Of a stretch of 64,000 nucleotides of DNA, positions 46,401-56,734 are shown piece by piece (position 1 is the stretch's first letter; each line of letters begins with the position of its first letter). The notes under the pieces were generated by a model. The model saw nothing but the letters and a program-made list of their open reading frames with translations, had not been told where the DNA came from and did no database searches. Origin of the DNA: Neoechinorhynchus agilis. Taxonomy: Eukaryota; Acanthocephala. The stretch covers positions 4,030,001 to 4,094,000 of the forward strand of contig CM121343.1 in assembly GCA_051530055.1 (NCBI GenBank), given 5' to 3'. The translations under genes and the position numbers were made by a program.

Positions 46401-49400
46401 ATACATAAAGACTTTAGTGAGTACCGCGGAGCGAGCACGGCGTCAGATGGGAATAAGGATCAAATAAGCGAACATCTCTCTTATCCATTTACAAGGCAAA
46501 ATGAACAAATCGATACAAGGCTATCATTGGAGATGATGGGTGCAGGTTCTGAAGGGTCATTATATACGCCATTTACGGCCGGATCTATGGATGAAAAGGA
46601 AGTTGGAACGAAAGATGTGTTTTTGGCCTCAGAGGAGAAATCGACAGCATTAGAAGACGCCAATCAAATCTCAGGAAGCACACAGTCGCCTAATCAAAAA
46701 GGAATGCCCAAAAATGATGAAGATTATTCCATTACAACGGATTCACAAACAGAAAAACTAAAGCAACAAGAGCACAAGGTCGAGACCGTTACTCTTTCTA
46801 AATTGGAGAAATCACCCGAAGAAAGAGATTTGGATGTTTCGGCAGAATACAAATTTTCTTTATACAGTGATGCAATTTCGTCTCCAGTGTTTGGAATGGT
46901 TGGAATAGAGATTGGCGAGCAACTGGACTATTCAAACGCTCAACCCGAATTCATTGAAGAATTGAATGATAATAATCTTGGAGAGATGCCCGGGCTCCAT
47001 CAAGAGGGTATTTCAGAGCCACCAGTGGAAAATCTACAACACCGAGCAACATGCATAAATAAAATGCAAGATGCAACCGAGATTCCTTCGCCCATTATTC
47101 CATCTACGACCTCCAGAGAACAACATTCCACATCGCGAATGGAAACTCAAATCCAAAAACCGGAAGATGATCTATCGACACAAACTCAACCAACAAAAAT
47201 GTATGGAGTGCATGTCGACCAAGAAAGGAAAATGGATAAAATACAAACGCCTTCTCAACTAATCGACAATCTGTCTGCTCTAATTAAGGATGTTATTGCA
47301 GTAAACGAAGATGCGCAAGCGAATTTCCCCCTCGCGGCAGCGGTCGACATATCGGAACAAGACTTGCCCTTAATAACACAATCACATTTAGCATCTCCTT
47401 TTGAGCTGACAAGTTCGACTAAAAGAGACGGTGATTTAGAAGATTCTCGGCTTGATGCCTCAAGAAAGGAAGTACTGGTAAGCGAAATGATACAACCAGA
47501 AAAGTCTCCAAAGATATCGACAATTCCTGTACCAATAGAAGGTCACGCAGAAACAACAATTCCAAAAACTGATAAATGTATTGCTTCATTATACAAGAAT
47601 GAGTCAGCTTATATTCGAGCAGTTCCGTCTGCCGAGGTTGAAGAGGAGGAGCTCGAGCAAAAGACGGACTTATGCGCCTCCTCATCGCAGCCAGATCAAA
47701 ATTCAAAAGAAATCATGGATAAGCAGCATAAGTATACAATTGAGGTAAATATCGCAGAATCATCAATTATATCCGCGGATAACGCTGGGAAGCATGAAGT
47801 GTCCGACAACCGGGAGTCTGCATCATTTGATGTTAAAGATGAATCACTTAGTTACCCGCTGGATAAGCCATCCACTGCCACGGCAGATAAGTTGGCATCA
47901 TTGATGGATAAAGAAGTCAAAGATTCCGGCGAAATTGAAAAGGAATTGAAGAAAGATGACGAAGATTGGACCATGTTGGCAGAGGAAACGACTTCGCCGT
48001 CTGACGGGATCCCTTCTTTGATTAAAGAAATAATTCGCGCTCAAAGTGATTTACAGTCGGATGCAACTGATAAAAAATTGGTTGATGTCAAAGATGAATC
48101 ATTTAGTTACCCGCTGGATAAGCCATCGACTGCCACGGCAGATAAGTTGGCATCATTGATGGATAAAGAAGACAAAGATTCCGGCGAAATTGAAAGGGAA
48201 TTGAAGAAAGATGACAAAGATTGGACCGCCTTAGCAGAGGAAATGGCTGTGTCGTGTGACGGGACCCCTTCTTTGATTCAAGAGATAATTCGCCCTCAAG
48301 GTGATTTACAGTTGGATTCAACCGATAGAAGCCTAGTTGATGTCAAAGATGAATCACTTAGTTTGCCGCTGGATAAGCCATCAACTGCCACGGCAGATAA
48401 GTTGGCATCATTGATGGATAAAGAAGTCAAAGATTCCGGCGAAATTGAAAAGGAATTGAAGAAAGATGACGAAGATTTGACTGCCTTAAAAGACGAAGTC
48501 ACTCTGCCCTGTGACGGGATCCCATCTTTGATTCAAGAGATAATTCGCGCTCAAGGTGAATTACAGTCGGATTCAACCGATAGAAGCCTAGTTGATGTCA
48601 AAGATGAATCACTTAGTTACACGCTGGATAAGACATCGACCGTCACGGCAAATAAGGTGGCATCGTTGATGGATAAAGAAGTCAAAGATTCGGTCGAAAC
48701 TGAAAGAGGATCGGAGGAGGATGACGAAGATTGGACCATGTTGGCAGAGAAAACAATTGTGCCGTCTGGCGGGCTCCCTTCTTTGATTCAAGAGATAATT
48801 CGCGCTCAAAATGATTTACAGTCGGATTCAACTGACAGAAGCCTAGTTGATGTTAAAGATGAATCACTTAGTTTGCCGCTGGATAAGGCATCGACCGTCA
48901 CGGCATATAAGTTGGCATCATTGATGGATAAAGATGTCAAAGATTCCGGCGAAACTGAAAAAGGATCGAAGAAAGATGACGAAGATTTGACGGCCTTAAA
49001 AGACGAAGTCACTATGCCCTGTGACGGGATCCCTTCTTTGATTCAAGAAATAATTCGCGCTCAAAGTGATTTACAGTCGGATGCAACTGATAGAAGCCTA
49101 GTTGATGTTAAAGATGAATCACTTAGTTTGCCGCTGGATAAGGCATCGACCGTCACGGCAGATAAGTTGGCATCATTGATGGATAAAGAAGTCAAAGATT
49201 TCGGCGAAATTGAAAAGGAATTAACGAAAGATGACGAAGATTTCACTGCCTTAAAAGACGAAGCCACTCTGCCCTATGACGGGATCCCTTCTTTGATTCA
49301 AGAAATAATTCGCGCTCAAAGTGATTTACAGTCGGATGCAACTGATAGAAGCCTAGTTGATGTTAAAGATGAATCACTTAGTTTGCCGCTGGATAAGGCA

Positions 49401-52400
49401 TCGGCCGTCACGGCAGATAAGTTGGCATCATTGATGGATAAAGAAGTCAAAGATTCCGGCGAAACTGAAAAAGGATCGAAGAAAGATGACGAAGATTTGA
49501 CGGCCTTAAAAGACGAAGTCACTCTGCCCTGTGACGGGATCCCTTCTTTGATTCAAGAAATAATTCGCGCTCAAAGTGATTTACAGTCGGATGCAACTGA
49601 TAGAAGCCTAGTTGATGTTAAAGATGAATCACTTAGTTACCCGCTGGATAAGACATCGACTGCCACGGCAGATAAGTTGGTATCATTGATGGATAAAGAA
49701 GTCAAAGATTCGGTCGAAACTGAAAGAGGATCGGAGGAAGATGACGAAGATTGGACCGCCTTAGCAGAGGAAACGACTGTGCCATGTGGTGGGCTCCCTT
49801 CCTTGATTCAAGAAATAATTCGCGCTCAAAGTGATTTACAGTCTGATGCAACTGATAAAAAACTGGTTGATGTTAAAGATGAATCACTTAGTTACCCGCT
49901 GGATAAGCCATCCACTGCCACGGCAGATAAGTTGGCATCATTGATGGATAAACAAGTCAAAGATTCCGGCGAAATTGAAAAGGAATTGAAGAAAGATGAC
50001 AAAGATTGGACCATGTTGGCAGAGGGAACGACTATGCCGTCTGACGGGATCCCTTCTTTGATTCAAGAAATAATTCGCGCTAAAAGTGATTTACAGTCGG
50101 ATGCAACTGATAAAAAACTGGTTGATGTCAAAGATGAATCACTTAGTTACCCACTGGATAAACCATCGACCGTCACGGCAAATAAGGTGGCATCATTGAT
50201 GGATAAAGAAGTCAAAGATTCCGGCGAAACTGAAAAAGGGTCGAAGGAAGATGACGAAGATTGGACCGCCTTAACAGAGGAAACGACTGTGCCGTGTGGT
50301 GGGCTCCCTTCTTTGATTCAAGAGATAATTCGCGCTCAAAGTGATTTACAGTCGGATGCAACTGATAGAAGCCTAGTTGATGTCAAAGATGAATCACTTA
50401 GTTTGCCGCTGGATAAGGCATCGACCGTCACGGCAGATAAGTTGGCATCATTGATGGATAAAGAAGTCAAAGATTCCGGTGAAATTGAAAAGGAATTGAA
50501 GAAAGATGACGAAGATTTGACTGCCTTAAAAGACGAAGTCACTCTGCCCTGTGACGGGACCCCTTCTTTGATTCAAGAGATAATTCGCGCTCAAAGTGAT
50601 TTACAGTCGGATGCAACTGATAGAAGCCTAGTTGATGTTAAAGATGAATCATTTAGTTTGCCGCTGGATAAGGCATCGACCGTCACGGCAAATAAGTTGA
50701 CATCATTGATGGATAAAGAAGTCAAAGATTCGGTCGAAACTGAAAGAAGATCGGAGGAAGATGACGAAGATTGGACCATGTTGGCAGAGGAAACGATTGT
50801 GCCGTCTGACGGGATCCCTTCTTTGATTCAAGAAATAATTCGCGATCAAGGTGATTTACAGTCGGATGTTACTGATAGAAACTTAGAAGCAAAAAATTAC
50901 AGTGATATTTTTCCAGATAATCTCACTTATATAATACGAGAAATCGTCGATATTCCAAGCAGTAAGTCGAGTAGCGTCGCTGTTACATATCGATCGAGTA
51001 ATGAGGAAATAGATGAGGTTTCTCCAGGGCAATCTCAAGTGGTGGACAGTAAGGATAGTCCGATTTCATCAATCATTCTGTCACATTTGCCCCTGGCGGT
51101 TCAAAGTGCGATTGCAAATCATTCAAGAGCAGTAGACGACGTGCACGTGCCAATTGAACCCGCAAAGACGAATCTTGTTATACAAGAGCACGTTGTAGTC
51201 CCCTCCGAGGAAGAGATTGCTCCGAGCGACAAACTTTCTTCTATAATCAATGAAATAATGAAAATTGATTACAGGGACCGTGTAGAAACTTCAACCCCGC
51301 ACGTAGCTACGCCTGATCAATCAAAAATGGTTGAAATAAAGGAATCTAAGGCTTTTGAACATGCTGAAAGTGAGCGTTTATCAAATCTTTCTTCTCTGAT
51401 GGATGATATACTCAAGTGTCAGATCCGAGATCCTGTAGAATCAGTAAAAATGGATTCCGTCGATGGTAAAGATAACAAGCAACCTTTTATTGATATCGAA
51501 GAGCCTTCCGGAATAGTTTTTGGACTATCCGAGGACAGCAGTCTATCTTCAAAGGAACCAAAATTCACTACGGCGAAAGATGAGACGGATGGTCGTGATT
51601 CAGTGCATTCATATGCCAGTTCTACTGCTCCATTCCTGAGTGCCATCACTGGTGGAGTTAAAGCAATTAGGGGTAGTTCGTCCCATGATGATTCACAGAA
51701 GGCCCGTATCGACGAGATCATTGAGGATAGCATGGAAGTCAATGTCGTTCAACCAGCAACTGATCGCGCATACAGCATTGAAGAGTATAGGAAACTCTCA
51801 GGTGATGGGCAGAACAAATCAGATTATCATATTACTCAAATCGAATGTCCTTCGGGTCATATTGGCGCTATAATGTGCTCGGAATCGCCACATGCTGATC
51901 AATTGTCACCTTTAGGCGAAACTAAAATGGCAGAGACTGAGTATTCAGGGATTAGTTCCATTATTAAAGCCCAAGCAACTGCTCTAATTAATAGCGCCGA
52001 GAAATTTGATTCGTTGCCAGGCAACGACGGACCGATAAGCGTTAAAGAAACAGTCAATGATAACAATCGGAAGCTGGAGGACGATACAACTACTGTCAGC
52101 ATGCCTACTTTAGAACCCGAGAAGTCGATGAAAGCAGAAGACCATCCTCCGACGATCGTCGAAGACCGAGATCCTGGTCTCAGTGAACCTTTCGGAGGTA
52201 ATCTGTTTAGGATTATGAAAGAGGTCACAGTAGCCAGCGAATCGAGTATGACAAAACCAATCCCCTGTGTCGACTATAAACCGGAAAGTTCTAAGAGAGA
52301 AAGCGAATTGGATGTGTCCAAAGAAATTCAGGAACAAGTTGATATTAAAGATAAATCGTCATTGATAGAATCAATTATTACTTGGCACGTGTCTGCTATG

Positions 52401-55400
52401 ATGCCGTCGGATGAGGATGCACCCCCAAATTCCTCTGTACTGCGTAACGATGCGGCAAATATCGACGATTGTAAAGATTTCACCGAGCATGATTCCTCGA
52501 TGGTGCTGACGCCTTGTCAAAATTTTGAAACTCTGGACACGTTTGGCGCGAAGGAAGGTAATTTGGCGATTGTTAGCGAAGAATTTCTTGATTCTAGAGG
52601 ATTACCATTCATTGGACATTCCATAGTTCTGACGGACACGGAATTTAAGAAAAGTGAGAGTCCGTCATCACGTAATATCATAGAGGAGATTGTACTATTC
52701 CACACACTTGGTAATGTATCAGAATCCGCATCATTGTACGAAAAGGAAGTCGAATCTGCTCAAACCGAGAAGGAGCTTGGCATTGCAACGGATAATGAGG
52801 CTACAACTCTGAAAGAGGCAGAATTAGGGACGAAGGAAGCACTTGAAGATCCGGGTGTTCGAGAATCTAATAGTCTTGCGTCAATAATAAAAGAAGCAAA
52901 CTCCAGAACAATTCCAGAAAGTAGTGAGCTTTGCGATACTTGCGATGACGAACGGATTGACGCACAGATTCAATCACCTGCCTTGCCTGGTGTTCTCGTG
53001 CAGGATGTGTTTCCACCTCCAATATTTGAATCATGTACACCTAATGAACAGTCCGTTCAATACCGAGAACAGTACTACGAAATGTATGCACGTAACAGCA
53101 ACATTGAATGCAGCTTCAACGGTGGTCTTGTTTCCCAAAGACGAGCAGACGAATTCGTTGGTGATTGGAGACCAGTACGAGATATGATATTGACGGGATC
53201 TGAGACTCGTTCACAAGTGGAAGAGGAAGATAACTTTGATTATAGTTCCGTATCATCAACGAGTGTTCATATGCCTGCAAGTACAGGCGAAGAAGTGGAA
53301 AGTCGATCTTTTGATAAAATTGAACCATTGTACACGTCACCTTTTGATCGTTATTCTTTGGTATTTGGTACAAAACCGAAGGAGTTCGTAGATCTTCAGC
53401 AAAGGTTAGTTGAAGATGTGAACAAATTTGGTCATCTAAAGAATGAACAAAGCTTAATACCACACGATGATATGAAGCATCGTACATTTACAAGTACATC
53501 TTCTTATGATCTCGATTCCTATCATGAACCCTTTTTTTCTGAAACCTACCGCCCTTCCTGTGATGAAAGGATCTACGCTCTGAACCTTGCTGAAACTACT
53601 TCATCGGACGCTTATTTGAGCCAGTCATCATATGATTTAAGCGCTAGAGGCCATTCTCCATATTACAGCCCGGATACGACTGCGATTAAAATTGCCGATG
53701 AGGACGTACATAGCTTATCGTTCACTAGTGGTGCTTCAGAAATGAGTGATCCTCATTCCTCCGTTGCGTCAATAATAATAGACGAAGCGTTGATAGCTGC
53801 CGTAAACCAGGCTAACCGACCAAGCGGCGTGTGTATGGATACTTTGCAAGATGAACTTGAGACTAATAACGCAAAACTGGAAAACTTGATCAAGGTTGCT
53901 GGTGAGACGTTAAATAAAGATAAGACGGATAGAGAAGTAAGCCACGATTCTCAGCTAACCAAGGAATTGTTGTATAAAGCTGATGGCGCTTATAAAGATT
54001 TACTTTCGAAAGTGGTTTCATTGAATCGCGATCTTAGTGAGCAACCTTCTGATGAAAATGATGCTCACGATGACAAAATCATAAATCAATCTAGCACTGC
54101 AGTTGAACAAAGCGCTTCAGATGTCGGTGAAGAGATTATTGATGAACAGAGCGCATCGCGTTCATTAGACAGCAAGGCCACTGAACAACAAAACTTTGAA
54201 AGTACTGTTGATACAATGCATGACATTTTGAAGGACAGGAAAGAAGATGATAAGAGCATTGAGCACCTCTTAATTGATATACCGGATTATGTTACATCTT
54301 TGGCAAGTCAAAGCCATCCCATTCATAGTTATAAAGAAATTATTCAAGCTAGAGCAAAAACAATTTGGGAACGGGATTCAAGCGAAAAAGAACCGGAATT
54401 GGATTATAAGGAACCTCCTCAACCCTTCCCCGATAACACGAGACCTGCTGATGACAACAAAGCTTGCACTACAAAAAAAGAGCCTGTTACCCGACGACCA
54501 GTACGCAGTTTATCAGAAGATACGAGTGTCTCGAGTATTTTAGTGGATATCATGAGAACAACTTTATTTGGCGACCCATATATTCCTAAACTCAGTTCGA
54601 GCACAACGTTGTCGGAAAAAATCAGTTTGGACAATGATGAAATGGACATTCTTGAAACGAGAATAGATACGCTGACGAAGGAAATGAATAAGGAGTTGAA
54701 TCGTGAAAAGACGAGTCATGGCTCAAAGAAAACCTCGACTGATTCTCGAAAACGCAAGAGCGCTGGCCCGTCGCAGCACAATGTCAGCTCATCAAAAGTG
54801 GCACAAGATGTGAAGAAGAAAATAAGTCCAACGACTATTCAATCCCAAACTCGTCGACCAGCACCGACTACCATTACAGCTACTGCTACTCAAGCATCGT
54901 CGGGTATGCAGCATGAACCATCGATCACTAGAATAACATCACCTTCCCAATGCCCTCCGGTCAAATCAACCACCACCACCACCACCACCGCCACTGAAAC
55001 TGCGATACATATCCATGCGGACGGAGTGCCACCAGCAGCAACCCGTTTAAGTCACCATCAACCATCATCATCATCACCACCACCACCACCACCACGACCA
55101 CCACAAGTGACATCTACAAGGAAAGGCCACTCAGCAAAATCGTCCCAACTGGTATCGGCTTCAAAAACTTTAATTGAAGGAAAGGAGGAAGCAAATGTTC
55201 GGCATGAATTGAGAACCACTGTAGAGAAGGCGCCGATTGAGCAGATAGAAGAGAAGATGAGTCGATTGCTCCCTTCGTACGTGAGGATTGACAAGACGAA
55301 TCGGCAAAGGCGAGTAACCGAAACGGATCCTGCGGCTTGTGACGTGGAAGCACCAGTCAGTAGCGCTAGTAGCAACATATTAGACCGGCTTGTATTGCGA

Positions 55401-55490
55401 CCCGGAAATGGAAACGAATCCGAGCAGAACAGCGACGGTAAAGACTCGACATCCTGGAAGGGTTCACGTTCAGTGCGACATCGGAAATGA
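43497..55490 (+). CDS. Giant 3997-residue low-complexity protein with 85-residue repeats
   Basis: One uninterrupted 12-kb exon from the ATG at 43497; an in-frame stop lies just upstream. I do not recognise the family. Residues about 120-210 look the most structured (EVIDHFPTLIELYGERPKVY, EVREEVVFVEDDPIVTEDIV, then a basic tract KRMFKKMRKRSVRRV). Most of the rest is acidic, Ser/Asp/Glu-rich and probably disordered. Twelve 85-residue repeats fill about residues 1444-2463. A short amphipathic motif (SLIQEIIRAQ in the repeats; variants such as SSIINEIMKI, STLITDIIHK, IVGWHIEP, IITWHVSA) recurs along the whole chain. The C-terminal 300 residues are Lys/Arg/Thr-rich with Thr, His and Pro runs. It could be a cytoskeletal or scaffold protein, by analogy with giant exons of such genes; that is only an analogy. 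Confidence 0.85.
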   Translation: MHVSDWLANRRYRSSGGGCRIGTLASTVPSWRSPGYSEPSSSFSRTGMTSTSFSSFAGTTPQQFNLNSSMLNRTNSIISTLPSYSSYYLNRTLSTPEGHRQNLSAINSSMVYDGKPSNLRNERNGSLIKEEIYDVEVIDHFPTLIELYGERPKVYRQGDCEVREEVVFVEDDPIVTEDIVCELVYVDGVCKHTRTLRRSRSEKRMFKKMRKRSVRRVASTAPQQRSSHEGNDDASSKSYYHTYYRDCNAKDNEHRYVELAAPIATLTPLPDTPYRQQVKPFETKKSTPQMPMSKLAISDVAPTETATQYGICTHLAKRKDIQSFSSRQDERIKTHSDRSMIPSNSNAPQLQSQVPPPRYSHISNREFDQRGGSLSYSRPFNEGNRYAIPTIRSTSSDLSTSSKSNTSSYIEPNQDSFWRGIDTVQTDVGIADSFMKFGKKESVSSEIHPISIHAVSTRLPEPNDSIGMQGNDSEPKIKSPAKVDTASADSSLIESDFYECISEEGGAEKMAQELFPPQIYMHLKDISKDKVVDADVAKESIDHGSSVDEAINWHDKVVQPESTLLQDSFTKPVDITIRSVTTDFHTSGIEAILHWHTDCKNTKRLFAVSSSKKYTSSILEFSLPLSTPINDVCREIDEHVEREDYGMQTGSQDVEPYLEFSSMPLSDTQLNRQKLEPMERNDNKEEIENAKESVVTIVGWHIEPTRNIPEFSLRNEPLETGVSISSETEDLSRRPGVSRILNWHLNENAKFGDVMSTETISQAESPYTSHEKATHSHSESIGTIVEWHLLRDPRDDPSISVQPITDESIARENLETLYLPFDGSSLQNIKITAEVSDQLPPKDQMDESSTPEVKYISSGNMDFTDDGRHRPEWPIESVSSEIPSDGISGTSGIGLDDILPLTEDNTFQEKNELDTKQFEEEMNLDSYKRIAEREGNEARHFTPPLAVRMDDADGYDAAADLSTLITDIIHKDFSEYRGASTASDGNKDQISEHLSYPFTRQNEQIDTRLSLEMMGAGSEGSLYTPFTAGSMDEKEVGTKDVFLASEEKSTALEDANQISGSTQSPNQKGMPKNDEDYSITTDSQTEKLKQQEHKVETVTLSKLEKSPEERDLDVSAEYKFSLYSDAISSPVFGMVGIEIGEQLDYSNAQPEFIEELNDNNLGEMPGLHQEGISEPPVENLQHRATCINKMQDATEIPSPIIPSTTSREQHSTSRMETQIQKPEDDLSTQTQPTKMYGVHVDQERKMDKIQTPSQLIDNLSALIKDVIAVNEDAQANFPLAAAVDISEQDLPLITQSHLASPFELTSSTKRDGDLEDSRLDASRKEVLVSEMIQPEKSPKISTIPVPIEGHAETTIPKTDKCIASLYKNESAYIRAVPSAEVEEEELEQKTDLCASSSQPDQNSKEIMDKQHKYTIEVNIAESSIISADNAGKHEVSDNRESASFDVKDESLSYPLDKPSTATADKLASLMDKEVKDSGEIEKELKKDDEDWTMLAEETTSPSDGIPSLIKEIIRAQSDLQSDATDKKLVDVKDESFSYPLDKPSTATADKLASLMDKEDKDSGEIERELKKDDKDWTALAEEMAVSCDGTPSLIQEIIRPQGDLQLDSTDRSLVDVKDESLSLPLDKPSTATADKLASLMDKEVKDSGEIEKELKKDDEDLTALKDEVTLPCDGIPSLIQEIIRAQGELQSDSTDRSLVDVKDESLSYTLDKTSTVTANKVASLMDKEVKDSVETERGSEEDDEDWTMLAEKTIVPSGGLPSLIQEIIRAQNDLQSDSTDRSLVDVKDESLSLPLDKASTVTAYKLASLMDKDVKDSGETEKGSKKDDEDLTALKDEVTMPCDGIPSLIQEIIRAQSDLQSDATDRSLVDVKDESLSLPLDKASTVTADKLASLMDKEVKDFGEIEKELTKDDEDFTALKDEATLPYDGIPSLIQEIIRAQSDLQSDATDRSLVDVKDESLSLPLDKASAVTADKLASLMDKEVKDSGETEKGSKKDDEDLTALKDEVTLPCDGIPSLIQEIIRAQSDLQSDATDRSLVDVKDESLSYPLDKTSTATADKLVSLMDKEVKDSVETERGSEEDDEDWTALAEETTVPCGGLPSLIQEIIRAQSDLQSDATDKKLVDVKDESLSYPLDKPSTATADKLASLMDKQVKDSGEIEKELKKDDKDWTMLAEGTTMPSDGIPSLIQEIIRAKSDLQSDATDKKLVDVKDESLSYPLDKPSTVTANKVASLMDKEVKDSGETEKGSKEDDEDWTALTEETTVPCGGLPSLIQEIIRAQSDLQSDATDRSLVDVKDESLSLPLDKASTVTADKLASLMDKEVKDSGEIEKELKKDDEDLTALKDEVTLPCDGTPSLIQEIIRAQSDLQSDATDRSLVDVKDESFSLPLDKASTVTANKLTSLMDKEVKDSVETERRSEEDDEDWTMLAEETIVPSDGIPSLIQEIIRDQGDLQSDVTDRNLEAKNYSDIFPDNLTYIIREIVDIPSSKSSSVAVTYRSSNEEIDEVSPGQSQVVDSKDSPISSIILSHLPLAVQSAIANHSRAVDDVHVPIEPAKTNLVIQEHVVVPSEEEIAPSDKLSSIINEIMKIDYRDRVETSTPHVATPDQSKMVEIKESKAFEHAESERLSNLSSLMDDILKCQIRDPVESVKMDSVDGKDNKQPFIDIEEPSGIVFGLSEDSSLSSKEPKFTTAKDETDGRDSVHSYASSTAPFLSAITGGVKAIRGSSSHDDSQKARIDEIIEDSMEVNVVQPATDRAYSIEEYRKLSGDGQNKSDYHITQIECPSGHIGAIMCSESPHADQLSPLGETKMAETEYSGISSIIKAQATALINSAEKFDSLPGNDGPISVKETVNDNNRKLEDDTTTVSMPTLEPEKSMKAEDHPPTIVEDRDPGLSEPFGGNLFRIMKEVTVASESSMTKPIPCVDYKPESSKRESELDVSKEIQEQVDIKDKSSLIESIITWHVSAMMPSDEDAPPNSSVLRNDAANIDDCKDFTEHDSSMVLTPCQNFETLDTFGAKEGNLAIVSEEFLDSRGLPFIGHSIVLTDTEFKKSESPSSRNIIEEIVLFHTLGNVSESASLYEKEVESAQTEKELGIATDNEATTLKEAELGTKEALEDPGVRESNSLASIIKEANSRTIPESSELCDTCDDERIDAQIQSPALPGVLVQDVFPPPIFESCTPNEQSVQYREQYYEMYARNSNIECSFNGGLVSQRRADEFVGDWRPVRDMILTGSETRSQVEEEDNFDYSSVSSTSVHMPASTGEEVESRSFDKIEPLYTSPFDRYSLVFGTKPKEFVDLQQRLVEDVNKFGHLKNEQSLIPHDDMKHRTFTSTSSYDLDSYHEPFFSETYRPSCDERIYALNLAETTSSDAYLSQSSYDLSARGHSPYYSPDTTAIKIADEDVHSLSFTSGASEMSDPHSSVASIIIDEALIAAVNQANRPSGVCMDTLQDELETNNAKLENLIKVAGETLNKDKTDREVSHDSQLTKELLYKADGAYKDLLSKVVSLNRDLSEQPSDENDAHDDKIINQSSTAVEQSASDVGEEIIDEQSASRSLDSKATEQQNFESTVDTMHDILKDRKEDDKSIEHLLIDIPDYVTSLASQSHPIHSYKEIIQARAKTIWERDSSEKEPELDYKEPPQPFPDNTRPADDNKACTTKKEPVTRRPVRSLSEDTSVSSILVDIMRTTLFGDPYIPKLSSSTTLSEKISLDNDEMDILETRIDTLTKEMNKELNREKTSHGSKKTSTDSRKRKSAGPSQHNVSSSKVAQDVKKKISPTTIQSQTRRPAPTTITATATQASSGMQHEPSITRITSPSQCPPVKSTTTTTTTATETAIHIHADGVPPAATRLSHHQPSSSSPPPPPPRPPQVTSTRKGHSAKSSQLVSASKTLIEGKEEANVRHELRTTVEKAPIEQIEEKMSRLLPSYVRIDKTNRQRRVTETDPAACDVEAPVSSASSNILDRLVLRPGNGNESEQNSDGKDSTSWKGSRSVRHRK
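47826..50885 (+). repeat. Twelve in-frame 255-bp repeats
   Basis: Units start at 47826 and every 255 bases to 50631, without any indel. Each encodes 85 residues from VDVKDES through LDKxSTxTAxKLASLMDKE, a charged KDDED segment, GIPSLIQEIIRAQ and DLQSDATDRS. Two alternative middle parts (DWTMLAEET against DLTALKDEVT) and two front parts (SYPLDKPS against SLPLDKAS) are shuffled between units. This mosaic indicates unequal exchange or gene conversion. Confidence 0.97.
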
Positions 55491-56730
55491 TTCGCACATG
55501 AGCGAATGGGAGCGAGTGTGCGCAATCAATCACGAGTCGCTTCTTGACGGATGATGATGATATTGGTGCTGGAATAATCGATTTATACAGCATGTACATG
55601 TACAATGCCCATCAGTGTTGTCTCTATGTTGACACAATGTGTTCACAATTTGCCTAGTTTTTCTCCGATTCTAATCATGGATTTCCTCCTTTCAATACAT
55701 ATGTGTTCGACTGATATCGAGCATAAACAGTTCGCCATCTCAGCGTACATGCCACACTATTATGTGCCAGTATAATAATCACACAACTCACACATTCTCG
55801 CGCAATTCCCTTCAGTTTCTCATAGATCGCCAGTGCTCCATCATCATCATCTTCATCATCATATTGATCTAGTATCCAACTACTTGGGATGCACCAAACA
55901 ATCGTCGGCCAATCTCTATTATTCGAGAGATGTCTTGATTGAAATTAGCATGCCTGTAAATTGCACAGCGTAGGTTCATCAATACACATCTTTGTTGAGC
56001 ATGTTCAATCTTAGTCGAAATAAAATTGAATTTGTCATAGTTTCTTTTTTTCGTGGCTTATGTGAACATTACACAATACTTTGAGAAAAAATATATTCTA
56101 CCTTTTCTTATCGAAAACTCTGTAGAAAGTCCAACTTGTTTGCAGGTTGTGGTGATATTGCACGTGAACATCACGAATTATTGTTTGTTGCTTTTCATAG
56201 CCCATCCGGGTAAAATCACCACCACCACCACCACCACCCATAAAACCAGATTGAACAAAACATCGACGATAGTCTATTTCATCCTAGTAGATGCCAATCC
56301 GATTAGAGAGAATGATCAAAAGTATCTAGGTCTTGATGATTATCACTCAATGTGTACAATTATGTCTTCTGTAAACGTTCTATAATTCAATGGACGTCAA
56401 CATCGAAAAAATTAGTCCAGCGTTTCAAGCAAATCTTAAAAAGGTTTTTAGCTGTTTTGTATTAGATGGCTAGGGTACACAGAATCATCATAAATTCCCC
56501 TTTTGTTATAAATGTTTGATTTCTCAAAAATGGTACGTTCTTCCTACAAAACATTGCGGCAACGCTGCAAGTGCCCTTCAGGCGTTTCCGAGTATCGAAG
56601 AGATGGATCTGGGAAGTTAGCTTGCTTTTGTTAAATAAAATACGTTGTTTTCAAAAAAAATCTAACAAAATATCTTTTGTCCGGGATTATCATCAACACA
56701 ATTCAAAGTCTATCATAGATATGTTTATTT
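55491..56730. other. 3' flank of the giant gene, no gene seen
   Basis: AT-rich sequence with CATCAT and ACCACC microsatellites near 55837 and 56217. Polyadenylation-type AATAAA lies near 56020. No coding similarity was recognised. The open frame at 56053-56385 lacks support. Confidence 0.5.
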
Positions 56731-56734
56731 TTTA

